In this document: piece after piece, positions 32,645-42,852 of the stretch
Layout: the number at the start of each line of letters is the position of its first letter
Position numbering within the stretch: the first letter of the stretch is position 1
DNA from: Ignavibacteria bacterium UBA2373
GTDB taxonomy: Bacteria > Bacteroidota > Ignavibacteria > Kapaibacteriales > UBA961
Direction of reading: 5' to 3'
Assembly: GCA_002344005.1 (NCBI GenBank)
Contig: DDTD01000010.1
Coordinates: 1-64,000 of the forward strand
DNA length: 64,000 bases
Program-made: the position numbers and the translations under genes
Notes under the pieces: model-generated
The model's database searches: none
What the model was told of the DNA's origin: nothing
Seen by the model: the letters and a program-made list of their open reading frames with translations, nothing else

Positions 32645-33226
32645 TCACGGTATATGAATAAATTTTGAAGGTAATTGTTTACCGAGAACAAAACATGCGG
32701 CATTACTCTCCGATGAATAATATTGTTCTGCATTGAAATGAAGAATGGTCGTAAATCCATTCGCAAGCCAAAATCGCAAAGCAGGATAATTTTTTAAGGA
32801 TACCCGCAACGACATTTTATTTACAGTATCAATTGATAGCTTTTCTTCGATTGATGTTATGAATGTTTTACCAATATTTTTACCATGATATTCTGGATGC
32901 AATATCATGGCGCTTATCCACAGAGTTCCATTGTCGGGATAATGAGCAATACATTGAAAATAGCCCATAATCCGAGATGTTTCATTGTTTTTAAGACAAT
33001 AGCAATAGGAGGCATAGTGCATATCATGTTCTGTATGATATATTTTGCCCAATATTTCTTGATAATATTCTATTTCACGTCGAATAAAATTTTCATCTAC
33101 ATCATAGAGATAATGGCAAGCATTATATAATGCGGTTATTTCATCGGCATCATCAATTTTTGCACGCACGACAGTCCATTCGTCGGAGCATTGCCATGTT
33201 ACGGGTAATATTTGTTTATTTGTCAT
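32645..33226 (-). CDS. GNAT-family N-acetyltransferase
   Basis: A 193-residue protein with a GNAT core. ISAMILHPEYHGKNIGKTFI contains the acetyl-CoA loop (HGKNIG), followed by KMSLRVSLKNYPALRFWLANGF, the usual last strand-helix pair. The substrate is unknown. It overlaps the upstream T9SS sialidase-like gene by ATGA, so it is translated after it; a role in modifying a surface component would be speculative. Confidence 0.8.
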   Translation of the reverse strand: MTNKQILPVTWQCSDEWTVVRAKIDDADEITALYNACHYLYDVDENFIRREIEYYQEILGKIYHTEHDMHYASYCYCLKNNETSRIMGYFQCIAHYPDNGTLWISAMILHPEYHGKNIGKTFITSIEEKLSIDTVNKMSLRVSLKNYPALRFWLANGFTTILHFNAEQYYSSESNAACFVLGKQLPSKFIHIP

Positions 33227-36078
33227 CGTTGAACGCTGAAATAATGTATTGTTCCATATTTTTTTGAATATACTCCATATACACCATTAGCATAAGAGGA
33301 CACATTCACTATTTTTTCAGGATTTTCCTGCAAATATTGTACAGGCATTTTTTCTCCCAGAATAGAATAAATTGTTAACTCCTCATCGTCCATACCTTGA
33401 ATATACAGTGCTGAGCGTGTGGGGTTTGGATACACATTCACGCCATTATGTTCATTTGTCATTGTCACCGATGCCGTTGCGCCAATGACTATATCATCAA
33501 TATACCAGCCGTCAAGTTCTTGGGATAAGTTGGAACGGAATCGGAAACGTGCCAATATAGTATCTGCACCCGACAAACTCACTATTTCATGTTTCCAATC
33601 ATCTGCTGCTAATATGGTATCAGCCCAAGGAGCGAATTGTGAATTATTAAATGCTGCCACAAGTGTCCATGTGCGTCCCATGTCTGTACTTTGTTCTACG
33701 ATGCCCGAATCGGTAGGATGAATAATTGCTGCATGACGGAATGACATACGTGTTGATCCACCTTGAGTCAATACAGGAAATAATGCTATACTGTCACGCA
33801 TACTGCGTCTATAACTTCCTTGCGGAGATTCTGTTAATGAGCTTGCGCTCGCATAGCCGACATTTGCCAAGCCCCATGCGGATGAAGTCCAATATTTGCG
33901 CAATGTTCCCTCTTCAAAATTATCTGCATAATTATCGGAAATCGCACCTGTATAGAGAAATATCGCATTGCTTTGCGCACTTTCATTGGATGGCGTTTCA
34001 CTGTCCCGAAGTGTGACACTATAAGAATACCAACCACGAACAGGCGGTGTATCATTTATCATAACCGTTTTACCGGCATCTGTGGATGCAATGTTTATTT
34101 CTTTGATAAAAATACCATCACGGTATAGAGCCACAGCACGTGCATTTACCATAAGGGTGGTGCTGTCTAAACGATAAAGGGGAAGTGCTACACTTAAATT
34201 GACATTCACATCTTGAGAACCTTTGGCTTGCAGTAAACGAGGAGTACCGGGCTCACGTGAACCTCCAGAAAAAGCTCTCGAATACACATACGCACTTGAA
34301 TCACCATCGGCAACGATACGCAATGAATAATCATAACGCTTAAATTTCTCTAAACCTGTATCTAAAAAACTCGTTGTAGTGCGCGGAAACTTTTGTACAC
34401 TTTTACCATCGCGCATTAATTCATACTCATAGTCACCAATGGGTTTATTAAATCCTCGCATAGTTACTTCAGCCCAATTCAATTGAATAGCGGTGCTGTT
34501 TTCCGGTAATGTTTTGGCTATAAAGCGCGGTGGGGGAATTAACCCATTAACATTTACTATTGCCGTAAAAACATCATTGTCATTGATGTTTTGGCGAGCA
34601 TTGCGCATATCCACCCATGAAGGATAGACAATGCCATTATGGAAAGCACAACCATTATAATCTCCGGCAAAGCCATTACCTTGAAACGGGTTTCTTCGTA
34701 AATCGCTTTCGGCATCCGATATGCGTTTATCATACCATGTGTCGCCGCCATCACTCGAATAACTGACATAACAACTTGTGAGTATATTTGCCGAATCGTC
34801 GCGGCTGTCCAAATACATGACCGCCAAATCACCATTGGAAGGATCGAGTGCTATCCATGACCAGAACTGATCATTTTTTGTGTCGCTATGGACAATCTTC
34901 GCCGCACTCCATGTATCGCCGCCATCTGTACTTCGTGAAAAATAGACATTTGGTATGGAATCAGCTGCCCATACAAGATAGAGCCACCCCTTGCGATTGG
35001 GGGTATATATATCGCACACAATAGAGGGATATGATTCGGCACGAACACGACCTTTTACTGTGTGGCGTATTCCTTCATTGATTCGGCGAGCTGTGCCCAA
35101 AGGATTATATCTCTGGATGATGCGTGGCGCGCTGAATGTTTGTGCGCCATCGGTGGATTTGGCAAAACCCACGCCCTTCACGATACCATGATTCCATACC
35201 ACATAGACCTCACCCATTGGTCCCGTAATGGTCAGCGGAAAACTTTGACCAAATGTTGTATCCTCAGAAGTACCCGGTAATCTTTCACTTACTCGTAGAG
35301 GAGTGCTCCATGTTGTTCCTTTATCCGTTGAATACGTATTCACAATTTGGGTGGAAGAATCTCGACCTATCACTCGTTTCCACGGAGTATAGACTCTGCC
35401 GAAATATGGTGAGGTGGGTGAATTATCCACATGTACATAATATTTGTCTTCAAAATTGGAGTCGGGAGTTTGCGGACCGGTATGTCGAATAACCGCAAAA
35501 TGTGATTGCCATGTTACTCCTTCGTCTGTGGTGCGTGCTATAAATACGCCATTTTCGGGGGAAGCTGTGGCACGATTGCCAAAACCGCCATACATAAGAT
35601 AGCCGGTACCGTCAGCAGCAAACATAACGGATGGGTCATTACTTGCACTCCAACCTGTGGCAGGAACGCCCAAATTTTTATTTGTCCATGTGCGACCGCC
35701 ATCAGAAGAAACATATACCCACCGCGCACCATTATCGCGATAATCCACAGCCGCCGCTATCAGATTTTTCGGATTTTTAGGGCTTACCGCTATGGAAGAT
35801 TCATTTTGTACTATCAGCCCCGAAGCCGGTTCATTCACAATAGTATTCACATCCATGAACTGTGCGGCATTTGCATTATCCGGTAAAACAATTGCCGGCA
35901 TCATCGGCAAAGACAATGCTTCTGATGATTCGATAATCGGCGTTGGGTTTGCCCATTCCATCCAACGTTTAATCCGTTCGGCGGTTTTTTTGGCTTCTCG
36001 CTCGGCTACAGTGGTCTGAGCAAAAGCCGATGTCATGAGCCCTATAAATATTATACAAAACAGAAATACTTTTTGCAT
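33223..36078 (-). CDS. Secreted sialidase-like (BNR repeat) protein with T9SS type-A sorting domain
   Basis: A 951-residue secreted protein. It has a signal peptide (MQKVFLFCIIFIGLMTSAFA) and then a beta-propeller of Asp-box/BNR repeats: SSDGGRTWTN, TTDEGVTWQS, STDKGTTWST, STDGGDTWSA and SSDGGDTWYD (about 125-450). Fibronectin-like and beta-sandwich segments follow (about 510-860). The end is a T9SS sorting domain (NVYPNPTRSALYIQ, about 883-951), which targets the protein to the surface. BNR propellers occur in sialidases and in non-enzymatic proteins; I see no clear set of sialidase arginines, so the activity is open. Confidence 0.85.
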   Translation of the reverse strand: MQKVFLFCIIFIGLMTSAFAQTTVAEREAKKTAERIKRWMEWANPTPIIESSEALSLPMMPAIVLPDNANAAQFMDVNTIVNEPASGLIVQNESSIAVSPKNPKNLIAAAVDYRDNGARWVYVSSDGGRTWTNKNLGVPATGWSASNDPSVMFAADGTGYLMYGGFGNRATASPENGVFIARTTDEGVTWQSHFAVIRHTGPQTPDSNFEDKYYVHVDNSPTSPYFGRVYTPWKRVIGRDSSTQIVNTYSTDKGTTWSTPLRVSERLPGTSEDTTFGQSFPLTITGPMGEVYVVWNHGIVKGVGFAKSTDGAQTFSAPRIIQRYNPLGTARRINEGIRHTVKGRVRAESYPSIVCDIYTPNRKGWLYLVWAADSIPNVYFSRSTDGGDTWSAAKIVHSDTKNDQFWSWIALDPSNGDLAVMYLDSRDDSANILTSCYVSYSSDGGDTWYDKRISDAESDLRRNPFQGNGFAGDYNGCAFHNGIVYPSWVDMRNARQNINDNDVFTAIVNVNGLIPPPRFIAKTLPENSTAIQLNWAEVTMRGFNKPIGDYEYELMRDGKSVQKFPRTTTSFLDTGLEKFKRYDYSLRIVADGDSSAYVYSRAFSGGSREPGTPRLLQAKGSQDVNVNLSVALPLYRLDSTTLMVNARAVALYRDGIFIKEINIASTDAGKTVMINDTPPVRGWYSYSVTLRDSETPSNESAQSNAIFLYTGAISDNYADNFEEGTLRKYWTSSAWGLANVGYASASSLTESPQGSYRRSMRDSIALFPVLTQGGSTRMSFRHAAIIHPTDSGIVEQSTDMGRTWTLVAAFNNSQFAPWADTILAADDWKHEIVSLSGADTILARFRFRSNLSQELDGWYIDDIVIGATASVTMTNEHNGVNVYPNPTRSALYIQGMDDEELTIYSILGEKMPVQYLQENPEKIVNVSSYANGVYGVYSKKYGTIHYFSVQR

Positions 36079-36457
36079 ACCCTTATTTCTCCTTGATTTG
36101 GTATATTGATGACAAGCAAACTACGAAATATGAACGAATCGTGCATACTTCTACCCAAAATCTGTTCTTGAGCGATAGTGGTTACTGGAAAAGATTAACA
36201 TTCAATACATCTTTTTTTTGTGCATATAATCACAACATTGGTAAAGTCTGTTCATGAAATTTATACTCGATTAGGTACTATGATTAATTGTGCTTTAATA
36301 TCACATCACAGTATGTATCTGATACTCCGGTGAAGACTTTTTTAGGGCATATTTGCTGTGTAAAGTTATATTGTCGTCCACTGAAGTTTGATTGGTTCAT
36401 TTATCATAGTATTGTTTTGTAATTTGCATGAACTTTTACACTTCAGATGGAGAGAAT
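36079..36457. other. Divergent intergenic region between two T9SS cargo genes
   Basis: About 380 bases. On the minus strand an AAGGAGAAATAAGGGT stretch serves as the ribosome-binding site of the sialidase-like gene. On the plus strand TAATTTGCATG (36420-36430) resembles a -7 box with a shortened spacer. No gene, repeat or RNA was recognised in the rest. Confidence 0.5.
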
Positions 36458-39400
36458 ATGCTTTATATTTTATTGATACTTCTATGCAGCAGCACGGCAT
36501 ACTCGCAGTTAGTGTCCCCCCTTTCCACCCCCGCCCCTTCAGCATCTATGCCTTCATGGTGTAAGTATATGTATGCTGAACCATTGAATATGCTGGCTCT
36601 AGACAGTGCTTACCGCGAGTATTATGCTCATCATCCATTTGTAAAAAATAATTATACACGCTACTATAAGCGGCTGACTTCCATTGCTCAGCAATATCTT
36701 ACCCCGGATGGATTTGTGTATCCTAAAACCTTAGATAAAATACAAAATTCAATGTCAAAAGGGGAAGAAGCATTGCATCAATCTGCTGAAATACAATGGA
36801 AAGCCATAGGACCCAATGAAACATATTTTTCTCCGGAAAGTAATCGCGGTTTGGGTGATTTATGTCCTTGGCAAGCAAATATTTATGCTTTCGATATTTC
36901 TGTGACCAATCCCAATATTCTCTATGCTATGGGCGAAACGGGCGGATTGTTTAAGACCACAAACAAGGGATTGCAATGGACACAGCTTGAATCAGGTGTT
37001 AACTCCAATGGGGAAGCTGTATGTGTGCATCCAATGAATCCTTCAATATGCTATATCGGTGTTGATGGTGGTGTTTTGCGCACTACGGACGGTGGTAAAA
37101 CATGGACATTTATCTGGAAAATGGAGGGTGCATGGGTCTATGAAATCAAAGTGCATAACAACAATAATCAGGTTATACTTGTGGGAACCAATAAGGGCTT
37201 GTATCGAAGTGATAATGGCGGCACTTCATGGAAGCAGATATTGCCTAATGCGGTATGTGATATAAAAATGGCGTTTGGCAATAATTCCACGTGCTATGCA
37301 ATGCAATTTGATCCTGCAACCAAACGATATGAGTTTTGGAAATCAACGGATGCCGGAGCTACCTTCTCGGTGCAACGCAATGGTTGGCTCAATACAATAT
37401 CCAGCAGTGGTGGTGGACGCATGACCATTACTCCGGCTGATCCAAAACGTATTTATGTTGTGCTTTTAAGTGATTCGTCAAAACCGTATTTGCTGCGTAG
37501 TAATAATTATGGTGACACATGGGCAATTACGGCTATTGGCACAAGCACTGATTTTCCAATGAATAATGGTCAAGGGTATTATGATTTGGCAATTGCAGCG
37601 TCCCATACCAATGCCGATGGTGTTATTGTCGGAACGCAGACTACATATCGCTCAATGGATGGAGGCAAGACATTTTCTGCTGTTGGCGGTTATGCCGGAC
37701 CATTTCCCATTCACCCCGATTTACAAGATGTAAAATGCACTGGTAAGGAAACATGGATTGCCACCGATGGCGGTTTTACATATTCTACTGATTTTTTTGG
37801 CGAGACAAAAAATGCTCAAGCGCGGATAGTAGGATTAAATGGTGCGGACTTTTGGGGCTTTGACAGTGGTTGGAACGAAGATGTGCTTGTTGGTGGGCGA
37901 TACCATAATGGCAATACTGCATGGCATGAAAACTATGGCACTAAATATTATCGCATGGGTGGCGGTGAAGCTCCCACAGGATATGTGAACCCAATTCTTA
38001 ACCGTCATACTTTTTTTTCTGATATAGGTTCTTATTCTATTTCTCCGGATATTAATGGCAATATTATTTCTCATCCGGTAGGTAAGTTTCCTAATGAAAG
38101 CTATTATGCGATGGAATATAGTGCAATGGTCTGGGACCCGCGATGTTATTCAATAGTGTGGCTTGGTAAAGATAATGTTTTATGGCGCAGTGACAATAAT
38201 GGACAGTCTTATGACAGTGTATTTGTATCTCCCGATAAAGCAGCGATGCTGGAACATATTGTCATAGCGCGAAGCAACCCCAATGTGATGTATGTGAGCC
38301 AAAGAAGTAATTCACTTGGCGACGGAAAAATATGGAAAACCACCGATGGAGGAAAAACATGGAAAGAAACGGGCATCACGCCGGGAACAAATGGGTGGGA
38401 ACGCCGAGTAAGTAAAATTACTCTCAGTGCTACAAATGATAAAGAATTATGGGTTGCCTACCGTGCTGGTGGAAAAAATAATAAAGTATTTCATAGTGTT
38501 GATGGTGGAGAATCTTGGACTAATTTAACCACTTCATTAATAGAAAATGAAGTTATCAGCGATATAGTGCATCAGCAAGGCACTAATGGCGGTATATATA
38601 TAGCTTGCGATCGCGGCAGAATGTTTTATCGGAATAATGATATGAACGAGTGGGTCAAGCATGGAATAGGATTACCAATTGCACATTTTACACGTTCCTT
38701 AAAACCATTTTATCGTGATAATAAAATACGAGCAGGTTCTTCGATGGGAATTTGGGAAATACCGCTGTATGAGCACAGTAAACCAATTGCACAACCGAGC
38801 GTTGATAAATTTACCACTCGCTGCCAAAGAGATACTTTTTTCTTTGATGATTATTCGGTATTGGAACGAGCCAATGCGCAATGGGAATGGTCATTTCCCG
38901 GAGCTGTTTATGTAAGTAACAACAAAATACGCAATCCGAAAGTACTGTATGGAAAACAAGGTGTTTATCCTGTGACACTTACCGTAAAAAATGATTATGG
39001 ATCAGACACGTACAATAATATGGCATTTATTGAAGTATTTCCACTGGAATGCAATATAGACACTCTTGCCGATAAAGCACTTTCATTGAGTAAAACAAAT
39101 GATGTAGCAACACTTCCGGCTATTCCTGCTCTTAAAAATGCCAAAGGATTTACGACAACAATGTGGCTTAAACTTGATTCAATACAATATTCATTTTCGC
39201 AGTTACTTTCTAATTGGTCAAGTGATGTCGGATTTTCATTTGGATTTTCTTTCCAGGGCTATCGTAAAAATACCAATATGACATTTTATTGGAAAAATGT
39301 TCCTTATCAGTTAACATCTCCGTTTAATGTACCGATTGGTGATTGGGTGCATGTTGCTTTATCCATTGATACAAATAAAGTGACATTATATATGAACGGA

Positions 39401-40423
39401 GAGCCATGGGAATATAAAAATAATAATGCAAATTTTAAGAATTTTGATTTATCTTCAACACCATGGGAAATAGGTGGCGGTTTGCCCGGACAAGGTGGTA
39501 ATTATCGTGGACAAATTGAAGAATTACGGATATATAATAGAACATTTTCTACTGATGAAATTCGTAAAACTATCCATATAACCGAACAGTTAGATAATAC
39601 TTCATTAGTTGGGTATTATCAATTTAATGAAAGTACCAATACACGATTTTACAATAAAATGGGGGCTATACATGCAGTGAATAGCGGTGGATTATTAGTC
39701 CCATCAACAGCACCCGTTGCGCGCGGTATTGGAGAACTTGCTGAAAAAACCATGAATGGTTGGGAATTTCCAAAGGTCGGATTATTTATTTCCGATAAAG
39801 AAAATGGTCAGGAAAAGTCTGAAATGGGTGCTTATCGTTTATTTGCACAACCCGATACTATGCCAACAATTGATGGGAGTCGTGAGTTTACAATCAGCTA
39901 CTGGATAATTAGAACTTGGTCAAATACCAAACCCGTCGCTGCCGATTCTCTTGTATTTTCCGGCATAGGAAAAATATCAGCTGCCGACGCTTCTTCCCCC
40001 CAGAGTTTTATTGTCGGTAAGCGTTCATTTGCGAACGAACATAGAAAAACGTGGTTTTCTATAGTGCCTACTCGTGCAGATGCTTCACGTCAGAGCATAA
40101 CTATTGCTGCTGATTCTACTATTGTTGGGCAATATATTATTGCAGCTCCGTACAGCTTACCCTCAAATGTTGAAGAGCAAAATTCTGCGACAATGATGCA
40201 GCTATTGCCAAATCCTACAGATAATACATTGACAGTTGTAATTAATGATGATATTCCGGTAACTATTCATATAGTCAATACGATGGGGCAAACGGTGATG
40301 ACAGAAAAGAGTACTGCAAAAATTGTTAAACTGAACGTTTCTTCACTTCCTACTGGATCATATACTGTTTATGTGGAGAATGGAAGTTCGGTTTCTAAAG
40401 AGCAATTAATTCTAATTCGTTAA
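36458..40423 (+). CDS. Giant secreted BNR/PKD/LamG protein with T9SS type-A sorting domain
   Basis: A 1321-residue secreted protein. After the signal peptide (MLYILLILLCSSTAYS) come many BNR/sortilin-like repeats (TTNKGLQWTQ, TTDGGKTWTF, SDNGGTSWKQ, SNNYGDTWAI, TTDGGKTWKE, SVDGGESWTN). A PKD domain follows around 800-850 (WEWSFPGAVY, YPVTLTVKNDYGSDTY), then a LamG-type jelly roll around 870-1045 (FTTTMWLKLDS, GDWVHVALSIDTNKVTLYMNG). The last 75 residues (LLPNPTDNTLTVVI to the end) are a T9SS sorting domain. Probably a surface adhesin or polymer-binding protein. The ATG at 36458, with GGAGAG before it, starts the signal peptide; an ATG at 36428 would add ten residues. Confidence 0.87.
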   Translation: MLYILLILLCSSTAYSQLVSPLSTPAPSASMPSWCKYMYAEPLNMLALDSAYREYYAHHPFVKNNYTRYYKRLTSIAQQYLTPDGFVYPKTLDKIQNSMSKGEEALHQSAEIQWKAIGPNETYFSPESNRGLGDLCPWQANIYAFDISVTNPNILYAMGETGGLFKTTNKGLQWTQLESGVNSNGEAVCVHPMNPSICYIGVDGGVLRTTDGGKTWTFIWKMEGAWVYEIKVHNNNNQVILVGTNKGLYRSDNGGTSWKQILPNAVCDIKMAFGNNSTCYAMQFDPATKRYEFWKSTDAGATFSVQRNGWLNTISSSGGGRMTITPADPKRIYVVLLSDSSKPYLLRSNNYGDTWAITAIGTSTDFPMNNGQGYYDLAIAASHTNADGVIVGTQTTYRSMDGGKTFSAVGGYAGPFPIHPDLQDVKCTGKETWIATDGGFTYSTDFFGETKNAQARIVGLNGADFWGFDSGWNEDVLVGGRYHNGNTAWHENYGTKYYRMGGGEAPTGYVNPILNRHTFFSDIGSYSISPDINGNIISHPVGKFPNESYYAMEYSAMVWDPRCYSIVWLGKDNVLWRSDNNGQSYDSVFVSPDKAAMLEHIVIARSNPNVMYVSQRSNSLGDGKIWKTTDGGKTWKETGITPGTNGWERRVSKITLSATNDKELWVAYRAGGKNNKVFHSVDGGESWTNLTTSLIENEVISDIVHQQGTNGGIYIACDRGRMFYRNNDMNEWVKHGIGLPIAHFTRSLKPFYRDNKIRAGSSMGIWEIPLYEHSKPIAQPSVDKFTTRCQRDTFFFDDYSVLERANAQWEWSFPGAVYVSNNKIRNPKVLYGKQGVYPVTLTVKNDYGSDTYNNMAFIEVFPLECNIDTLADKALSLSKTNDVATLPAIPALKNAKGFTTTMWLKLDSIQYSFSQLLSNWSSDVGFSFGFSFQGYRKNTNMTFYWKNVPYQLTSPFNVPIGDWVHVALSIDTNKVTLYMNGEPWEYKNNNANFKNFDLSSTPWEIGGGLPGQGGNYRGQIEELRIYNRTFSTDEIRKTIHITEQLDNTSLVGYYQFNESTNTRFYNKMGAIHAVNSGGLLVPSTAPVARGIGELAEKTMNGWEFPKVGLFISDKENGQEKSEMGAYRLFAQPDTMPTIDGSREFTISYWIIRTWSNTKPVAADSLVFSGIGKISAADASSPQSFIVGKRSFANEHRKTWFSIVPTRADASRQSITIAADSTIVGQYIIAAPYSLPSNVEEQNSATMMQLLPNPTDNTLTVVINDDIPVTIHIVNTMGQTVMTEKSTAKIVKLNVSSLPTGSYTVYVENGSSVSKEQLILIR

Positions 40424-40544
40424 CAATAGTAAAAGTCACAAACCACAAAAAATAATACAAATCGGTTAAAGAGAATTAATATGAATATTCAGAAATATCC
40501 AAAGTAGTTAGTGATGAAGATTATTGATAGTATGAATAAAAAGA

Positions 40545-40569
40545 AAAAACATTGTATCAAGATGTTTTT
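40545..40569 (+). terminator. Possible weak terminator hairpin before creD
   Basis: AAAAACAT (40545-40552), 9 bases, ATGTTTTT (40562-40569). The stem is AT-rich with T at its end, located 120 bases after the T9SS gene. Weak on base content. Confidence 0.3.
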
Positions 40570-40620
40570 CGAACGATGTAAAATTTTTAATATACAATAC
40601 TAATGTTGAGGAGCGAATGT

Positions 40621-41979
40621 ATGACTGAACAAACAACAAAAAAAGAAAGCCCTGTAAAAAGATTAAAAAACAATATCTACTTCAAAATTGGAACAATTAT
40701 TATAATTGTATTATTGCTTTTGGTTCCTACGTCAATGATTGAAAGTTTAATCACTGAAAGAGAATCAACCCAAAATTTAGCCATTAGTGAAGTCAGTTCA
40801 AAATGGGCAGAAAAGCAGACAATTACAGGTCCCTTTATTTCTATTCCATACAATCGTTATATGAAAGAATCCACAGGTAAGGATTCCGTTCAAAAAACCG
40901 TTCAGATAAGAGAATATTTACACATCCTGCCGTCACAGCTTAATATTTCAGGTACCATAAACCCGGAAAAACGTTATAGAGGAATTTATGAAGTTGTAGT
41001 GTATAACTCTAAGCTCAATATTTCCGGAACTTTTACTATGGTTGATGTCAAATCTATGGATATTGATCCCCATAATATCCTTTTTGACAAAGCGGAATTT
41101 GTTGTCGGTATTGATGATTTACGAGGAATAGAAGATGAAGTCAATCTTTTATGGAATAATGAGAAAATATCATTTAATCCGGGTATTACATCAAGCGATG
41201 TAGTAAATACTGGCATAAACGCTTTACTTAATATTGTACCGAGTGACAGCACCGTGTATAACTTTACTCTAAGTTTAGATCTTAAAGGAAGTCAGCTTTT
41301 ATATTTTACCCCTGTTGGCAAGGTAACTGATATTGCATTGACATCAGAGTGGTCGAATCCAAGTTTTAATGGTGCTTTTTTGCCTGACAGTCGAGAGGTA
41401 AACGAAAAAGGTTTTGTAGCCAAGTGGAATGTGTTACACCTTAATCGAAATTTTCCTCAGAGCTGGACAAATAATCGGCATAGAATATATAATTCATCTT
41501 TTGGTATAGACTTACTCTTGCCTGTTGATAACTATCAAAAATCATATCGTTCGGTTCGTTATGCGATATTGTTTATAGGACTTACATTCTTAATCTTCTT
41601 TTTCATTGAAGTATTACATAAAGTGTTTATTCATCCTATTCAATATATCCTTGTTGGTGTTGCTTTGATTGTATTCTATACACTTTTGCTCTCTATTTCC
41701 GAACATCTGCATTATAATTTTGCATTTATAATATCAGCAATCGCCACACTTTTACTGATTGCAGCTTATGTGCGAGCTATTTTGAGGTCCGGTAGCTTCA
41801 CTATGCTCATTTCGGGGATTTTGACAGTGCTTTATACTTTTATTTTTGTCATTATTCAGCTTCAAGACTATGCTCTGCTTATTGGAAGTGTCGGACTATT
41901 TATTATCGTCGGGCTTGTTATGTACTTCTCTCGTAAAATTGACTGGTACAGCTTGAATCTTAATGATAAAAAAGAATAA
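40621..41979 (+). CDS. creD: CreD-family inner-membrane protein
   Basis: A 452-residue protein. A single N-terminal TM (about 28-45, ending LVPTSMIESLITERE) is followed by a large periplasmic domain. The stretch SSKWAEKQTITGPFISIPY is a hallmark of CreD, and so is the later NFPQSWTNN. Five or so TM segments fill about 310-440. CreD is linked to envelope integrity and beta-lactam response in Proteobacteria; the exact activity is unknown. GAGGAGCGA lies 6 bases before an upstream-proximal start region and supports the ATG at 40621. Confidence 0.9.
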   Translation: MTEQTTKKESPVKRLKNNIYFKIGTIIIIVLLLLVPTSMIESLITERESTQNLAISEVSSKWAEKQTITGPFISIPYNRYMKESTGKDSVQKTVQIREYLHILPSQLNISGTINPEKRYRGIYEVVVYNSKLNISGTFTMVDVKSMDIDPHNILFDKAEFVVGIDDLRGIEDEVNLLWNNEKISFNPGITSSDVVNTGINALLNIVPSDSTVYNFTLSLDLKGSQLLYFTPVGKVTDIALTSEWSNPSFNGAFLPDSREVNEKGFVAKWNVLHLNRNFPQSWTNNRHRIYNSSFGIDLLLPVDNYQKSYRSVRYAILFIGLTFLIFFFIEVLHKVFIHPIQYILVGVALIVFYTLLLSISEHLHYNFAFIISAIATLLLIAAYVRAILRSGSFTMLISGILTVLYTFIFVIIQLQDYALLIGSVGLFIIVGLVMYFSRKIDWYSLNLNDKKE

Positions 41980-42095
41980 TGTACAGATGCTCATATACTC
42001 CGTTCAGTTAACTAATCATCGTTATAGTTTGTATGAATAATCAAATCAAAAGAATCGTTTTCAACACCTGTCTATTCTTTGTTTATTTTATTGGT

Positions 42096-42103
42096 TAAAT
42101 TTG
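42096..42103 (+). promoter_or_regulatory. Candidate -7 box of the YjdF-like gene
   Basis: TAAATTTG fits TAnnTTTG and would start transcription about 20 bases before the ATG at 42130. A TTTG at 42078 is present, but only 14 bases upstream, shorter than the usual spacing. Confidence 0.35.
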
Positions 42104-42129
42104 TAATCTAACACAAAAAGGTATATTCT

Positions 42130-42738
42130 ATGCGCAAAAATAGTGTATTGATTGTTCTGTATTTCATAGGTTTACTCTGGTCAGCAATAAATCCGCATGA
42201 CTATTTTACATGGTTTCTTGAAGTGTTCCCGGCAATTATCGGTTTCATACTTTTGGTCTTAACATATAAAAAATTCAGGTTTACATACTTGACATATTGT
42301 TGTATTTTACTGCATTGTTATGTGTTGTTTGTGGGTGGTCACTATACGTATGCGGAAGTACCTTTGTTTGATTGGCTGAAAGAAGTATTCAATCAAACGA
42401 GAAACAATTATGATAAAGTAGGGCATTTTGCTCAAGGCTTTGTTCCGGCAATAATAACGCGAGAAATATTTATCAGAAAATCTGTTGTCAAGCCATCATG
42501 GTTGTCTTTTTTGACTATTTGTGTCTGTTTGAGTATTAGTGCTGTGTATGAATTTTTAGAGTGGTTTGTTGCTCTTATGACAGGGGAGTCGGCAGAATCG
42601 TTTTTGGGCACACAGGGTTATATTTGGGACACACAGTCGGATATGCTATATGCCACTCTGGGAGCAATGTCTATGATTGTGTTTATGTCATCGTACCAAA
42701 ATAAACAGATTAAAAAAATGAATAATTCGCCTTCGTAA
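42130..42738 (+). CDS. YjdF-like (DUF2238) integral membrane protein
   Basis: A 202-residue protein with about six TM segments. Diagnostic blocks are SAINPHDYFTWFLEVFPAII, VGGHYTYAEVPLFDW, NYDKVGHFAQGFVPAI and TQGYIWDTQSDMLYATLGA, all typical of the DUF2238/YjdF family. The conserved His and Asp residues near the membrane hint at an enzyme or metal site, but the function is not known. Monocistronic by appearance. Confidence 0.88.
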   Translation: MRKNSVLIVLYFIGLLWSAINPHDYFTWFLEVFPAIIGFILLVLTYKKFRFTYLTYCCILLHCYVLFVGGHYTYAEVPLFDWLKEVFNQTRNNYDKVGHFAQGFVPAIITREIFIRKSVVKPSWLSFLTICVCLSISAVYEFLEWFVALMTGESAESFLGTQGYIWDTQSDMLYATLGAMSMIVFMSSYQNKQIKKMNNSPS

Positions 42739-42801
42739 ATAGTCAAAATGTTCTACTCAAACATTGTCTTCATTTTTTGACACTACTTTTTCATTAAAAA
42801 A

Positions 42802-42830
42802 AATCCCAATGATATATCATCATTGGGATT
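42802..42830 (-). terminator. Terminator of the DUF948-YtxH operon
   Basis: AATCCCAATGAT (42802-42813), 5-base loop, ATCATTGGGATT (42819-42830), a perfect 12-bp stem. On the minus strand it is followed by a run of T (the A-run at 42796-42803), so it ends the leftward operon 22 bases after its last stop. Confidence 0.85.
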
Positions 42831-42852
42831 GCATTAGAATATGTGAAGAGTA

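Noticed and set aside
35506..35886. 126-codon open frame on the plus strand inside the sialidase-like gene
   Set aside because: It runs antisense to a well-supported BNR-repeat gene, has no ribosome-binding site, and its cysteine-rich, low-complexity sequence is typical of a shadow frame.
33223..36078. Firm annotation as an active exo-sialidase
   Set aside because: BNR repeats alone do not show it; the arginine triad and catalytic Tyr/Glu could not be placed by eye.
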